Of a DNA stretch of 34,489 nt, positions 24,288 to 32,148 are shown piece by piece (position 1 is the first letter of the stretch; each line of letters starts with the position of its first letter). Under the pieces are notes generated by a model. The model saw only the letters and a list, made by a program, of their open reading frames with translations. It was not told the origin of the DNA and ran no database searches. The DNA lies in the IMG/VR virus record IMGVR_UViG_3300031278_000006, positions 1-34,489 of that record. One strand, given 5' to 3'. The position numbers and the translations under genes were made by a program. This stretch comes from a virus.

Positions 24288-25162
24288 TAATAGTATAATT
24301 TATCAATTATTTTATCTGAAATATTATCAAATCCATTTAAACTTATGTGAATTGAATCATTAATATAATCTAATCCATAATCTAAATCATTTATATTTAT
24401 GCTATAATACCAGTTATTATGAACATCATTATAATATTTTGCTTCTTGAATCGTATTTATTTGTTCTTGCGTTTCTAAACTTTTATTATCTGCTTGATTT
24501 GGAATTATGGAAATAACTTTCGCGTTATTTAAACTTGAATGATGATTGCGTAATGAATCAAGCATTTTTTTTTCATTAACTTGATATGCTGCTGAAAAAT
24601 CAGGCGCATCACTTTCACCTTGATACCAATATACAAATTCAAGATTATAAGTAATTGAATCCGATAATCTCGAATAAGCAGTATCAAAATAATGCTGTGT
24701 TGATAAAGTGTACCAATCATCATTTGGAGGCATCCATTGAGTTGCTAATATTGTACCGCCTAGTGCTGCTTTTACTATAAAAATATATTTATACCCAAAC
24801 TTTCTTAATTTCTGAAATAACTTCTCTGTTAAAAATGGTTCAATCCCATAACCTTGTGGGTATGCTGTTGATGTTGGATTCCATGTATTATCAGGAACTT
24901 TTAAAGTTTCCCATGTCCCATTATCAGCACTTGTTGACGCTGTTTTATAATATATAAAAACATCACTTCTGGCAGAATCATAAGGTGAATAAATCCCTGT
25001 TCCATATCCTACTGCATTTGATTGTCCTATTATAAATATAATTGCAACATCGGCCGTTACTCTTGGCTCGCCTTGTATTGACGCCCCATAAGCTTGTATA
25101 GGTTGTGCATTCAAACCAACATAAACAATTAACAAACTAATTATTATTAATATATTTCTCAT
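24287..25162 (-). CDS. Exported SGNH-type carbohydrate esterase (SASA-like)
   Basis: 291 residues with an N-terminal signal peptide (about 1-20, ending LNAQ). Block I FIIGQSNAVG contains nucleophile S48; YWYQGES at 179-184 is the conserved block of sialate O-acetylesterase/CE6-like enzymes; NDS.H at 268-272 provides the acid and base residues (D269, H272). Expected to remove acetyl groups from surface polysaccharide. Set among tail genes, it may help the phage reach its receptor. Export is inferred from the signal peptide. Confidence 0.85.
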   Translation of the reverse strand: MRNILIIISLLIVYVGLNAQPIQAYGASIQGEPRVTADVAIIFIIGQSNAVGYGTGIYSPYDSARSDVFIYYKTASTSADNGTWETLKVPDNTWNPTSTAYPQGYGIEPFLTEKLFQKLRKFGYKYIFIVKAALGGTILATQWMPPNDDWYTLSTQHYFDTAYSRLSDSITYNLEFVYWYQGESDAPDFSAAYQVNEKKMLDSLRNHHSSLNNAKVISIIPNQADNKSLETQEQINTIQEAKYYNDVHNNWYYSININDLDYGLDYINDSIHISLNGFDNISDKIIDKLYY

Positions 25163-25163
25163 A

Positions 25164-27404
25164 TTAATGATCTTTTCCAGTTGCTACAATAAATGTACTT
25201 AAACAATATATTAAATCATCCCTTCCATTTGCATCAACATAACTTTTCATAATAGCCCACAATCTTAAATCACCTGCATTTGTTTCAGATGGCGTTCCAT
25301 CAGTATTTATTTTCCCAACATAAATATCAATTGTTGGTAAATCCGGCAAAAATTCTGATACTGTATTACTCCCAACAAGATTTGTGCTGTCATACATCTC
25401 TTTATAAGTAGGTGAAGAGGCATGATATAACATTAATAATGCACTATCAGCAGGAGTTGTTAATGTTCCTGAAATTCTCCCTGAACTTGCAGAAGTATTT
25501 CCATAATCCAAATACATTGTAGTGCCTACTTTTACTGATCTCATCTGACTAGTTGCAGTTTCATTAACACCCCAATGTGAAGAACTGCCTCCTATTTTAC
25601 CATAATAAATAAATACTCTATTATAACCATTTACTGTATTATTAGCTAAATCATATTTTGTATCCATATATTCAGTTACTCCTATCTCAAAAATAGTTTT
25701 TGTGCTATCAAGTGCAGCCCCTGCTCCTAAAGTTGCTCTAAATGCAATATCTAAATTACGTGGATCTTTTAAATTTAAGAATGAACCTTCCCTATCATTT
25801 CCTATAACTAATATCATCTGGTCTATTGAATCCCATAAATTTGATGAATTTGGCGAATTACCCAACCCTTTTAAATCTTTTACAAGTTGATCGATTGCAG
25901 CTTCATTTACTGGACTTAATACTCCACCTAATGTTTCAACACTATCTATATAAGCTTGTGCATCTGCATCAACACCTGCAACTAAATTATTAGTCACTGA
26001 ACTATCAACTAAATTTACAGCATCATTACTTAATAAATCCTGAATAGGGTTAATCCCTTTTGTATAACTAATAAGTAAAGTATCTTCAGATGTAGCAGCA
26101 GTATCTATTCTCAAAGAAACTATTGTTGATGCAATAGAAACGTTTGTTATATCCCTAACATCACCGTTAAACTTATAACTAAAATCCGTTGTAACCGGAA
26201 TACTTGATTCATCTAATATTTCACTATATGTTAATTTTATTGTCGTATCGTTTTCACCTGTTATTACAGATGAAACATAATAAGGAATTGTTGTATCTGA
26301 TAAATATTGATATTGTATATTATAAAATACTTTACCTCTTTGTTGTGAGAAAATAGTTAAATTGCTCATATCACTTGTTGAATCGAATAAACTACCCTTT
26401 TGAATAGCAGCACCAAAGTTTAATATTTCACCTGCTCCAATAAAATTAATTGCAGCCGTTGTAACTGTTAATGCTGAATCATAATTATAAAATATTGTGT
26501 CAGGTGTGCTAACAGTATAATCATTATATTCAGTATGTAAGTAATTAAGGAATATTGTATCTGTAAAAGTTTGTTCTTTAATTATGTCTTTCCAATATGG
26601 TAAAGTTGCTACTCCACCAGTGCTATGTTCTTGAATATATGGAATTAATAAAGTATCTCTTATTTTAACGTCACCATTAAAATAAATTTCAAAAGCGTTA
26701 CTTCTCGCAGCATGTGAAGTTCCATTTCCTATTGAAAAAGCTCTGTTATCTATATGCCAATTAAGATCTCCAGTAGCTTTTGTATTATAATATCCTAAAG
26801 TTATTTCACCACCATCATAAGAATATAGTCCTAATCCACCTAAAGTTCCACCAAATGATGAATATATTGTGTCATAACGACCAGAGTTCCAGAAAGAATT
26901 AAGTCCTGACGAATAATTTGAATTACCTGCTCCAAAAAAACCATAATTAACATTATTGATATAATTATCTTGGCCACCACCCCCAAAACTCCAGTCTGCA
27001 TTATAATAATTACGCTGGCCCCCTCCGAATAAATTTCCGTATTTCCCATCAGGTATCGCATCCTTCCACCCACCAAGTAAAACGTTATAACTCCCACTTT
27101 CTATATGGCTTTCTCTTGAATACATTAAATTTTTTGTACTATTAGTCTTTTCAAAATTATATGTTGTTTCAGTGAATAATCCAGACGAAGATAAAATTTG
27201 TGCATCTGTATAATTCTTAGATGAATCAATTGCAAACTGAGTTGAATCACTAACCATAATTCCGACTTCACCAGAATTTAAAACCGTATCACTACGAACA
27301 TTAAAGTTTTCCGTTCCGGTTACGTTTCTTTTAGTTATATCTAATTGTCCGTAAACGCAAGTAAACGAAACTAAAAGTGTTATTAATGTAATTAACTTTT
27401 TCAT
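25164..27404 (-). CDS. Exported adhesin/tail-fibre-like protein with SwmB-like domain
   Basis: 746 residues from the ATG at 27404 (an ATG also lies at 27407; a longer reading needs a TTG and overlaps the next gene). Signal peptide MKKLITLITLLVSFTCVYGQ. Residues about 90-230 are Gly/Asn/Tyr-rich short repeats (GNLFGGGQRN, WSFGGGGQDN) like trimeric adhesin heads. Residues about 375-480 match a SwmB-like beta domain (KLTYSEILDESSIPVT). The end carries NLKDPRNLDIAFRATLGAGA, a motif of Bacteroidota phage tail proteins. Confidence 0.7.
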   Translation of the reverse strand: MKKLITLITLLVSFTCVYGQLDITKRNVTGTENFNVRSDTVLNSGEVGIMVSDSTQFAIDSSKNYTDAQILSSSGLFTETTYNFEKTNSTKNLMYSRESHIESGSYNVLLGGWKDAIPDGKYGNLFGGGQRNYYNADWSFGGGGQDNYINNVNYGFFGAGNSNYSSGLNSFWNSGRYDTIYSSFGGTLGGLGLYSYDGGEITLGYYNTKATGDLNWHIDNRAFSIGNGTSHAARSNAFEIYFNGDVKIRDTLLIPYIQEHSTGGVATLPYWKDIIKEQTFTDTIFLNYLHTEYNDYTVSTPDTIFYNYDSALTVTTAAINFIGAGEILNFGAAIQKGSLFDSTSDMSNLTIFSQQRGKVFYNIQYQYLSDTTIPYYVSSVITGENDTTIKLTYSEILDESSIPVTTDFSYKFNGDVRDITNVSIASTIVSLRIDTAATSEDTLLISYTKGINPIQDLLSNDAVNLVDSSVTNNLVAGVDADAQAYIDSVETLGGVLSPVNEAAIDQLVKDLKGLGNSPNSSNLWDSIDQMILVIGNDREGSFLNLKDPRNLDIAFRATLGAGAALDSTKTIFEIGVTEYMDTKYDLANNTVNGYNRVFIYYGKIGGSSSHWGVNETATSQMRSVKVGTTMYLDYGNTSASSGRISGTLTTPADSALLMLYHASSPTYKEMYDSTNLVGSNTVSEFLPDLPTIDIYVGKINTDGTPSETNAGDLRLWAIMKSYVDANGRDDLIYCLSTFIVATGKDH

Positions 27405-27414
27405 CATATATGTA

Positions 27415-27771
27415 TTATTGTTCAATTAATGCTATATACCCAAAATTCCCGACACTTAATGAAGTTATGGTGAAACCATCTTCATCTTGTGCGGTAACTT
27501 CTATACCTATCCCGTTATAATCTATTATTTGTAAAGCGTAAACCGTTACAAACTGAGTGCTGAAAGCAATAACCTCGTCAGCAGTTCCAGAACAAACTTC
27601 CGCAAGTTTAGATCGACAAAGTGAAGCTGCTGTTAATGCACTAGCCACTAATGATTGTACATCATTATATAGTTCGGTGAAATTATCATTTATCTTGTCG
27701 CCTCCTGTTTTTATGCCATCACCTGAGGCATCATTTGCAGCTAATCCGATATTTATTATTTGTTGTGCCAT
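27415..27771 (-). CDS. Short tail-fibre-type protein
   Basis: 118 residues. The N-terminal GLAANDASGDGIKTGGDKIN followed by DNFTELY is the motif seen at the start of many phage tail-fibre proteins (GTxPNDGTGDxLRxAFxKINxNFxELY). The rest is a small beta domain. Possibly a fibre or a fibre attachment base. Confidence 0.7.
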   Translation of the reverse strand: MAQQIINIGLAANDASGDGIKTGGDKINDNFTELYNDVQSLVASALTAASLCRSKLAEVCSGTADEVIAFSTQFVTVYALQIIDYNGIGIEVTAQDEDGFTITSLSVGNFGYIALIEQ

Positions 27772-27781
27772 AGTTTTAATT

Positions 27782-28222
27782 TTAACATGGTGGTAATGTA
27801 TTTTCGTTAATATTCATTTCAAGTGCTACGCCTGAAAGGTCGGTATTATAAATATGAAATAAAGGCGTAACTCTATATATTTGATTTCCTTGCGGACGTA
27901 CTTCTAAAAATAAATACAAATGAAACGCGACATAATCAGCCATTATTTCCATAGCTGCCTGAATAGCGTTTGTCTGCTCATCTGTATTATCAGGCGTGTC
28001 CTGGTTTAAGAACCACAAAACAACTTTAGTATCTTTAAGAATATTATTGTTTTTCTTAATCTCATTATTTTTCGGAAGTTCATTATCTAAAATTATTAAA
28101 GGCAATTCTTCTGGCTCTAAACTGAAACTATTTATGTTAGCTCTAAAACGCGAAGCCAGTGCATAAGTAGCATCAGGATATTTCGTTTCTATTAATGTTT
28201 TTATCTTTGCTTCTAATGCCAT
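27782..28222 (-). CDS. Tail terminator/completion-like protein
   Basis: 146 residues, starting MALEAKIKTLIETKYPDATY. Alpha/beta organisation with late TPLFHIYNTDLSGVALEMNI resembles tail-completion proteins of Bacteroidota phages. It starts directly at the stop of the frameshift product (TAAATG), so translation of the two is coupled. Confidence 0.5.
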   Translation of the reverse strand: MALEAKIKTLIETKYPDATYALASRFRANINSFSLEPEELPLIILDNELPKNNEIKKNNNILKDTKVVLWFLNQDTPDNTDEQTNAIQAAMEIMADYVAFHLYLFLEVRPQGNQIYRVTPLFHIYNTDLSGVALEMNINENTLPPC

Positions 28223-28932
28223 TTACTTACGTTTTAAGTCCATGTATGTTTCTTCGAAATTAATTCTTATTATGTTACTAAGCAATACTTTCGTGCAAAA
28301 AGTGTCATCAGTGCTTAATATTTTATCAAAATCACAGTTTAATAAATTGCTAAGTGTTTGCAGCTCATAGTAGTTAGCATACGGATTTAATTTATCAATT
28401 CCGGCTCTTTTTTTTGTAGTAATGTCCTTAGGAATCTTATTGTTCTTTTTAAAAAGTTCCGACCGTATTTGCTGCCATTGTTTAAAATCTTGAAGAAAAA
28501 AAAACCAGCCGGAAGAATTTCGTAAAATGGCTTGTCAAGATAATCATCTCTTAATTTATTAACATCATCTATATTCATTGACCTTGTTTGTGATACTGCA
28601 AGAATAAATACAAGTAATTCATAACCTGATAAATTAGATTCTTCTATTTGGTGACGCTGGCCCAACGTTTCAATAGTTTTTGAATAGTCAATATAATTTA
28701 ACTCTAATCTCTTTAACTTCTTAATATCAGGAATAACACCAATAGTTTTTTCAATAGACTTAGAGGTAACAGCAAAGAAAGCATCTTCAAGTTTTATATC
28801 AGCTTGCCAAGAAATATATTTAACAATGTTAATATCTTCAATGTTTGAAAGTTCAATAAACTCCTTTGTCGTAAGTTCATCAATAGACTTGATTGTATAT
28901 TTTTTACCGTTTATAGTTATAGGTATTTTCAT
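28223..28932 (-). CDS. Probable -1 frameshift product of the chaperone-like gene
   Basis: The -1 frame is open from upstream of the T run at 28504-28496 down to a TAA at 28225-28223, immediately before the next ATG. A slip at T-TTT-TTC (28501-28495) gives 236 residues whose tail begins LQDFKQWQQIRSEL and ends EETYMDLKRK. A slip at A-AAA-AAA-G (28414-28407) gives the same length with a shorter extension. No other gene explains the 164 bases before 28222. A homopolymer sequencing error would also produce this picture. Confidence 0.7.
28387..28932 (-). CDS. Tail assembly chaperone-like protein, zero-frame product
   Basis: 181 residues in frame zero, starting MKIPITINGKKYTIKSIDEL. Helical middle with GQRHQIEESNLSGYELLVFI, then a Phe run at 144-147. 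The layout (helical protein whose gene continues in the -1 frame past slippery runs) matches phage G/GT tail chaperones. Those normally precede the tape measure; here about 9 kb separates them. Function is inferred from the frameshift. Confidence 0.6.
   Translation of the reverse strand: MKIPITINGKKYTIKSIDELTTKEFIELSNIEDINIVKYISWQADIKLEDAFFAVTSKSIEKTIGVIPDIKKLKRLELNYIDYSKTIETLGQRHQIEESNLSGYELLVFILAVSQTRSMNIDDVNKLRDDYLDKPFYEILPAGFFFFKILNNGSKYGRNFLKRTIRFLRTLLQKKEPELIN
28408..28414 (-). promoter_or_regulatory. Slippery heptamer A-AAA-AAA-G
   Basis: Codons CAA-AAA-AAA-GAG in frame zero give the A AAA AAA G site, one of the most efficient -1 slip sequences in bacteria, 19 bases before the zero-frame stop. 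A second run T-TTT-TTC lies at 28501-28495. Confidence 0.65.
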
Positions 28933-28988
28933 GTTATTATATTAGTTCTGTTTTTGCTTGCCGTCAAAACCTTTTTATTTTTTTTTTT

Positions 28989-30182
28989 TTATACTGGCTT
29001 TATATTTTTCCTGTAAAAACGAACGCCATAACGAACAGCATCAATAATGTGATTGTTTTTATCTTCAGGAATATTCGTTGATTTATTTGTCTTTTTATCG
29101 ACAACCCATTTATATGTTGAAAATTCTCTAATAGCATCTTTTGAGTGTGAATATACAAAGATAAGAAATTCTTGCATCTTATCAATACCATCTATTATTG
29201 AACCTTCACCTTTTGTTGCTCCTAAAGCTCTCAGCCCTGCTTGTTGTAATTCAAAGATTTTATCCTTACGAGCAGAATCACATATTATTAAATTATCATC
29301 AATGTTAACTTCTTTTATCTTTTTTATTAGTTTGCTGTTTAATATTTGCGGTTGATAAATATGTTGTCTTATATAAAGCCTATTATTTTCACCATCAATA
29401 TTAATCTCTGTTAAAGTTGTTGGATCGTTACCTCCCCAGTCAATTACAAACAACCGAACAAGTTCAACATCTAAAGGAAGCATATTATAATTTTGCCAGT
29501 TATTAAAAATAACACCTTCAAGAACTCCTTTTTTACCTAATCCGTAAACTTGCCAGTAATTCCACCAATAACTTTTTTGCCCTCTTCGTTCTTCATCAAG
29601 TGCTTTTTTCCTTGCCTCTTTTAATTCTGTTAACTGCCCCTCAGTTAAGTTTTCAATGTTGTCATAAAAATTGCTATGTATTAAAGTGCAATCATCTCTA
29701 CTTTCAAAATCTTCAGTATAAAACCAAAATTCTTCTGATGGATTCCAGTCTAAAAATATTGTTTCGGTTGTTCTTTGAATAAGTTGATGAACAATATTAA
29801 AAGGCATTTTATTAGCTTCATTGACAAATAATATATCTCTTGCAGCTCCGAGTGCTTTTCCTGGACTGTCGAAGCCAACGAACTCATGCAGTGAATTATT
29901 TATCTTATATAAATATGGCTTTTTTGTTCTTACTGAATCAGGTGAAATTCCGCTCTCAGATATTATTTTGTCAAAATCTCTTATTGCACCACCTTCAAGA
30001 TGAGGTAATGAATAAGAAACCGTTGTTATTAATCGGTTTTTTTTACTCAAGTCCATTATTAACTTAAACAATTGAAGTTCACTAAATGTTTTACTTGAAC
30101 GAGTACCTCCGGAGTTGGCAATAATTCTTTTGCCTGAATAATATGCTTTTAATGTATCTGAAAATACTCTTGTTGTTTTCAT
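28989..30182 (-). CDS. terL: Terminase large subunit
   Basis: 397 residues. Packaging ATPase and nuclease. Walker A-like SGGTRSSKT at 24-32, Walker B ILFVNEAN, coupling motif FLDWNPS, then nuclease acidic residues in FVIDWGG, IICDSA and NHIIDAVRYG. These mark a PBSX/Terminase_3-type large subunit. The start overlaps the preceding small gene (ATGA). The stop is followed by a 13-base A run (minus strand). Confidence 0.95.
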   Translation of the reverse strand: MKTTRVFSDTLKAYYSGKRIIANSGGTRSSKTFSELQLFKLIMDLSKKNRLITTVSYSLPHLEGGAIRDFDKIISESGISPDSVRTKKPYLYKINNSLHEFVGFDSPGKALGAARDILFVNEANKMPFNIVHQLIQRTTETIFLDWNPSEEFWFYTEDFESRDDCTLIHSNFYDNIENLTEGQLTELKEARKKALDEERRGQKSYWWNYWQVYGLGKKGVLEGVIFNNWQNYNMLPLDVELVRLFVIDWGGNDPTTLTEINIDGENNRLYIRQHIYQPQILNSKLIKKIKEVNIDDNLIICDSARKDKIFELQQAGLRALGATKGEGSIIDGIDKMQEFLIFVYSHSKDAIREFSTYKWVVDKKTNKSTNIPEDKNNHIIDAVRYGVRFYRKNIKPV

Positions 30183-30394
30183 TGACCGTTATAATCATTA
30201 TAATCTTTTTCAGATAATTCAATGATATTCTGAATTGAAAGCACAATACAATTCATTTTAAATATTTCCTTATGAATAAATTTTAATGAAGGGTATTTGT
30301 TATTATCAGTAATTAGCGTAGATGATCCAAATACCAGCTGAGGACTTAATTTTGACCGACAAGTAAATGCAATAAAAAAGTATCTTTTTTTCAT
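30179..30394 (-). CDS. Small hypothetical protein between terminase subunits
   Basis: 71 residues from the ATG at 30394 (MKKRYFFIAFTCRSKLSPQL); a start at 30451 would overlap the small terminase. Ends IIELSEKDYNDYNGQ. The pattern FFIAFTC...FP-like...N..ELSE.DYN is one I recall in small proteins of Bacteroidota phages. Function unknown. Confidence 0.75.
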   Translation of the reverse strand: MKKRYFFIAFTCRSKLSPQLVFGSSTLITDNNKYPSLKFIHKEIFKMNCIVLSIQNIIELSEKDYNDYNGQ

Positions 30395-30404
30395 AAAATA
30401 AGTG

Positions 30405-30920
30405 TTAAGTATTTGTGTTTGGTGAAGCTTCAGGAGTTTCTTCAGAATCAAATTTTTCTCTTAACTTATTAATAATTTGCCTTTCATCTTCAGTCATTAC
30501 TATAACTTCTTGTGTAATTGTGCCTGTATTATTCTGATTTATATTATCTGCAAGCCCTAAATCTCTTGCTATAATGTTGGCATTAACAAGCTCTGCTGCT
30601 GCTAATGAGAACTTTTGCTCAGTGATTGCGTTTTTAATTAGCTTGATGATTTCAGAAAAATGTGAATCTTTTTGGTATTGACTAAGAGTTTCGTAAGTTA
30701 AACCAGCAAATAAACAAAAACCTCCAAATGTAGCAATATGAGGTTTTTTAAAATTTTCTTTAGTAACCTCACCCATATACGAATAACCTTTTTCTTGATA
30801 GTAAGGATTATCTTCGAGCCATTGTGCGAAGTCAATAAATTTCTGTAATATAGATTGTGGTGTATATTTTGCTGGTCTGCCGACTTTATTCTGTAATATA
30901 TGTAAAGCTAAGTTACCCAT
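30405..30920 (-). CDS. terS: Terminase small subunit
   Basis: 171 residues from the ATG at 30920 (MGNLALHILQNKVGRPAKYT). The ATG at 30959 lies inside a terminator and would add a hydrophobic leader, so I reject it. GRPAKYTP followed by a long helical region and YETLSQYQKD recognition helix is typical of small terminases that bind the pac/cos site. Directly upstream of the large subunit's partner gene. Confidence 0.82.
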   Translation of the reverse strand: MGNLALHILQNKVGRPAKYTPQSILQKFIDFAQWLEDNPYYQEKGYSYMGEVTKENFKKPHIATFGGFCLFAGLTYETLSQYQKDSHFSEIIKLIKNAITEQKFSLAAAELVNANIIARDLGLADNINQNNTGTITQEVIVMTEDERQIINKLREKFDSEETPEASPNTNT

Positions 30921-30924
30921 GAAG

Positions 30925-30932
30925 CAAATATA
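30925..30932 (-). promoter_or_regulatory. Possible -7 box of the late promoter
   Basis: TATATTTG fits the Bacteroidota TAnnTTTG -7 consensus and lies between a terminator and the first late gene. No TTTG box is seen at -33, and the start codon would be almost leaderless, so this is weak. Confidence 0.3.
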
Positions 30933-30949
30933 TAAAATATAAATGGAAT

Positions 30950-30980
30950 AAAAAAACATCCCCTGAGTTACAAGAGGATG
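30950..30980 (-). terminator. Rho-independent terminator before the late operon
   Basis: Minus strand CATCCTC (30980-30974) pairs with GGGGATG (30963-30957) with one G-U pair around a ten-base loop, then seven T (30956-30950). It separates early genes from the packaging operon. Confidence 0.85.
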
Positions 30981-31043
30981 CTTTAAAGTAGTGATTCCAA
31001 TTTCAATATGCCATTAAACAAATATACGAAAAAATATGACATA

Positions 31044-31445
31044 TCAAAAAGGTGTATCAAAGTTTTTATTTATTTTAGATGTTACAACGTTGTAATCCAT
31101 TTCGTGAGTTTCTTCATTGTATTTATAATTAAGATGTTTTTTAACATTCGCTGAATTTGTAAGTGTTTGTATGTTATCAATAGAATATCCTTTTGTTTCA
31201 TCAATTCTGTCAATATGTAAAGAAGTTGAAAAAATACCTTTCTTTTTATAGTATTTAGTTTCGATAGCGAAAGTTTTAAATTCTTCAAATGATAAATCGA
31301 ATTTTTTACCTCTTCTTTTTGCATTGCACCTAAGATTAAAGTAAGCTGCTTTTATAGGATTGTTTTTCCTATATTTTTTCATTTTACAAGTATTACAAAT
31401 TCTACCTTGTGTTACTTGATTTTTATTACAGGTTTTACAGAGCAT
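31044..31445 (-). CDS. HNH-type endonuclease
   Basis: 133 residues. Two CxxC pairs at C3/C6 and C17/C20 form an N-terminal zinc knuckle. SLHIDRIDETKGYSIDNIQT (74-93) with H76, D78 and N90 is the HNH-like core typical of small Bacteroidota phage nucleases. Such genes beside terminases often assist DNA packaging cuts, although a homing-type role is possible. Activity is inferred. Confidence 0.8.
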   Translation of the reverse strand: MLCKTCNKNQVTQGRICNTCKMKKYRKNNPIKAAYFNLRCNAKRRGKKFDLSFEEFKTFAIETKYYKKKGIFSTSLHIDRIDETKGYSIDNIQTLTNSANVKKHLNYKYNEETHEMDYNVVTSKINKNFDTPF

Positions 31446-31639
31446 GATGTGCTGGGTTTTGGTATTACTTTAATCGTTAAAGTTATTATTCCGCGTTTAC
31501 TGGTTTTATGTTCTGGTTCAAGAGAAAAATAACCATCAGGAGGTTTAATTGTTATTGAACCGTCAGTATCTTTTTTCACACGAAAAAACAAATAGTAAAG
31601 TTTGAATAATTGTTTGTATATATGTAATAGGTTTTTCAT
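31412..31639 (-). CDS. Small hypothetical protein
   Basis: 75 residues, starting MKNLLHIYKQLFKLYYLFFR. Possible membrane-associated N-terminus, then a beta-like part with GSITIKPPDGYFSLEPEHKT and a C-terminus rich in Lys and Pro. It overlaps the HNH gene by 34 bases. Nothing recognised. Confidence 0.55.
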   Translation of the reverse strand: MKNLLHIYKQLFKLYYLFFRVKKDTDGSITIKPPDGYFSLEPEHKTSKRGIITLTIKVIPKPSTSCSVKPVIKIK

Positions 31640-31641
31640 AA

Positions 31642-31758
31642 TTAAAAAAATGGTGCAAAGGCCCTAGATTGAGCCTTTGCATTATTTGCCACGAAAAACA
31701 TATTAAATACTAATAAAAGTATTAACGTGTAGATTTTATGGAAAAGTTTAGTTTTCAT
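31642..31758 (-). CDS. Tiny exported peptide, 38 residues
   Basis: Starts MKTKLFHKIYTLILLLVFNM and continues to a signal peptidase-like site AKA-Q, leaving about ten mature residues (QSRAFAPFF). Two bases separate it from the SSB-like stop and two from the next ATG. The terminator hairpin lies in its 3' part. The tight spacing and good signal peptide favour a real gene. Confidence 0.55.
   Translation of the reverse strand: MKTKLFHKIYTLILLLVFNMFFVANNAKAQSRAFAPFF
31644..31680 (-). terminator. Rho-independent terminator overlapping the tiny gene
   Basis: Minus strand GCAAAGGC (31680-31673) pairs perfectly with GCCTTTGC (31662-31655), ten-base loop, then ACCA and seven T (31650-31644). The last T is the first base of the stop codon of the peptide gene. 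It may act as an attenuator. Confidence 0.75.
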
Positions 31759-31760
31759 AG

Positions 31761-32132
31761 TTAGAAGGGTAACTTATCAAGTGAATCAGAAACTGGTGCT
31801 TTGTCAGCTTCGGTTTTTGATTTTTCACCGAAGTTGCGGAAATTACCTAAAATCGGGAGTTTAAATAATTCTTCTTTTTTAGCATCATCAGCAGCTTTCC
31901 ATATTTCTGGATCAGATTTTTGAGAAATAAATCCGTCTTGATCATGCTTATCAGGTTTGTCATGAATGACAACTCTTATAGGCATATAAACAGCCGATTC
32001 TTTTACTGTGAAATGGTTAAGCTCTAAAGGAATAAAAATACCTTTTACTGGTTGATCGTCTTTTCCTTTACCTTCGACAATAGTCGATTTTAATTTTGAC
32101 AGTGTTATACTGCCATCATAAATTGTACTCAT
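31761..32132 (-). CDS. SSB-like DNA-binding protein
   Basis: 123 residues, starting MSTIYDGSITLSKLKSTIVE. Beta-rich first 75 residues could be an OB-like fold; the tail is acidic/charged and ends SDSLDKLPF, close to the SSB tip D-D-x-x-P-F that recruits replication proteins. I propose a phage single-strand binding protein; the fold is not certain from sequence alone. Confidence 0.6.
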   Translation of the reverse strand: MSTIYDGSITLSKLKSTIVEGKGKDDQPVKGIFIPLELNHFTVKESAVYMPIRVVIHDKPDKHDQDGFISQKSDPEIWKAADDAKKEELFKLPILGNFRNFGEKSKTEADKAPVSDSLDKLPF

Positions 32133-32148
32133 AATTATTTAGATTTAT

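Noticed and set aside
21361-27404. Diversity-generating retroelement acting on tail fibres
   Set aside because: No reverse transcriptase and no template/variable repeat pair were seen.
30921-30959. Upstream start for the small terminase
   Set aside because: That ATG lies in the stem of the terminator and adds a hydrophobic leader not typical of small terminases.
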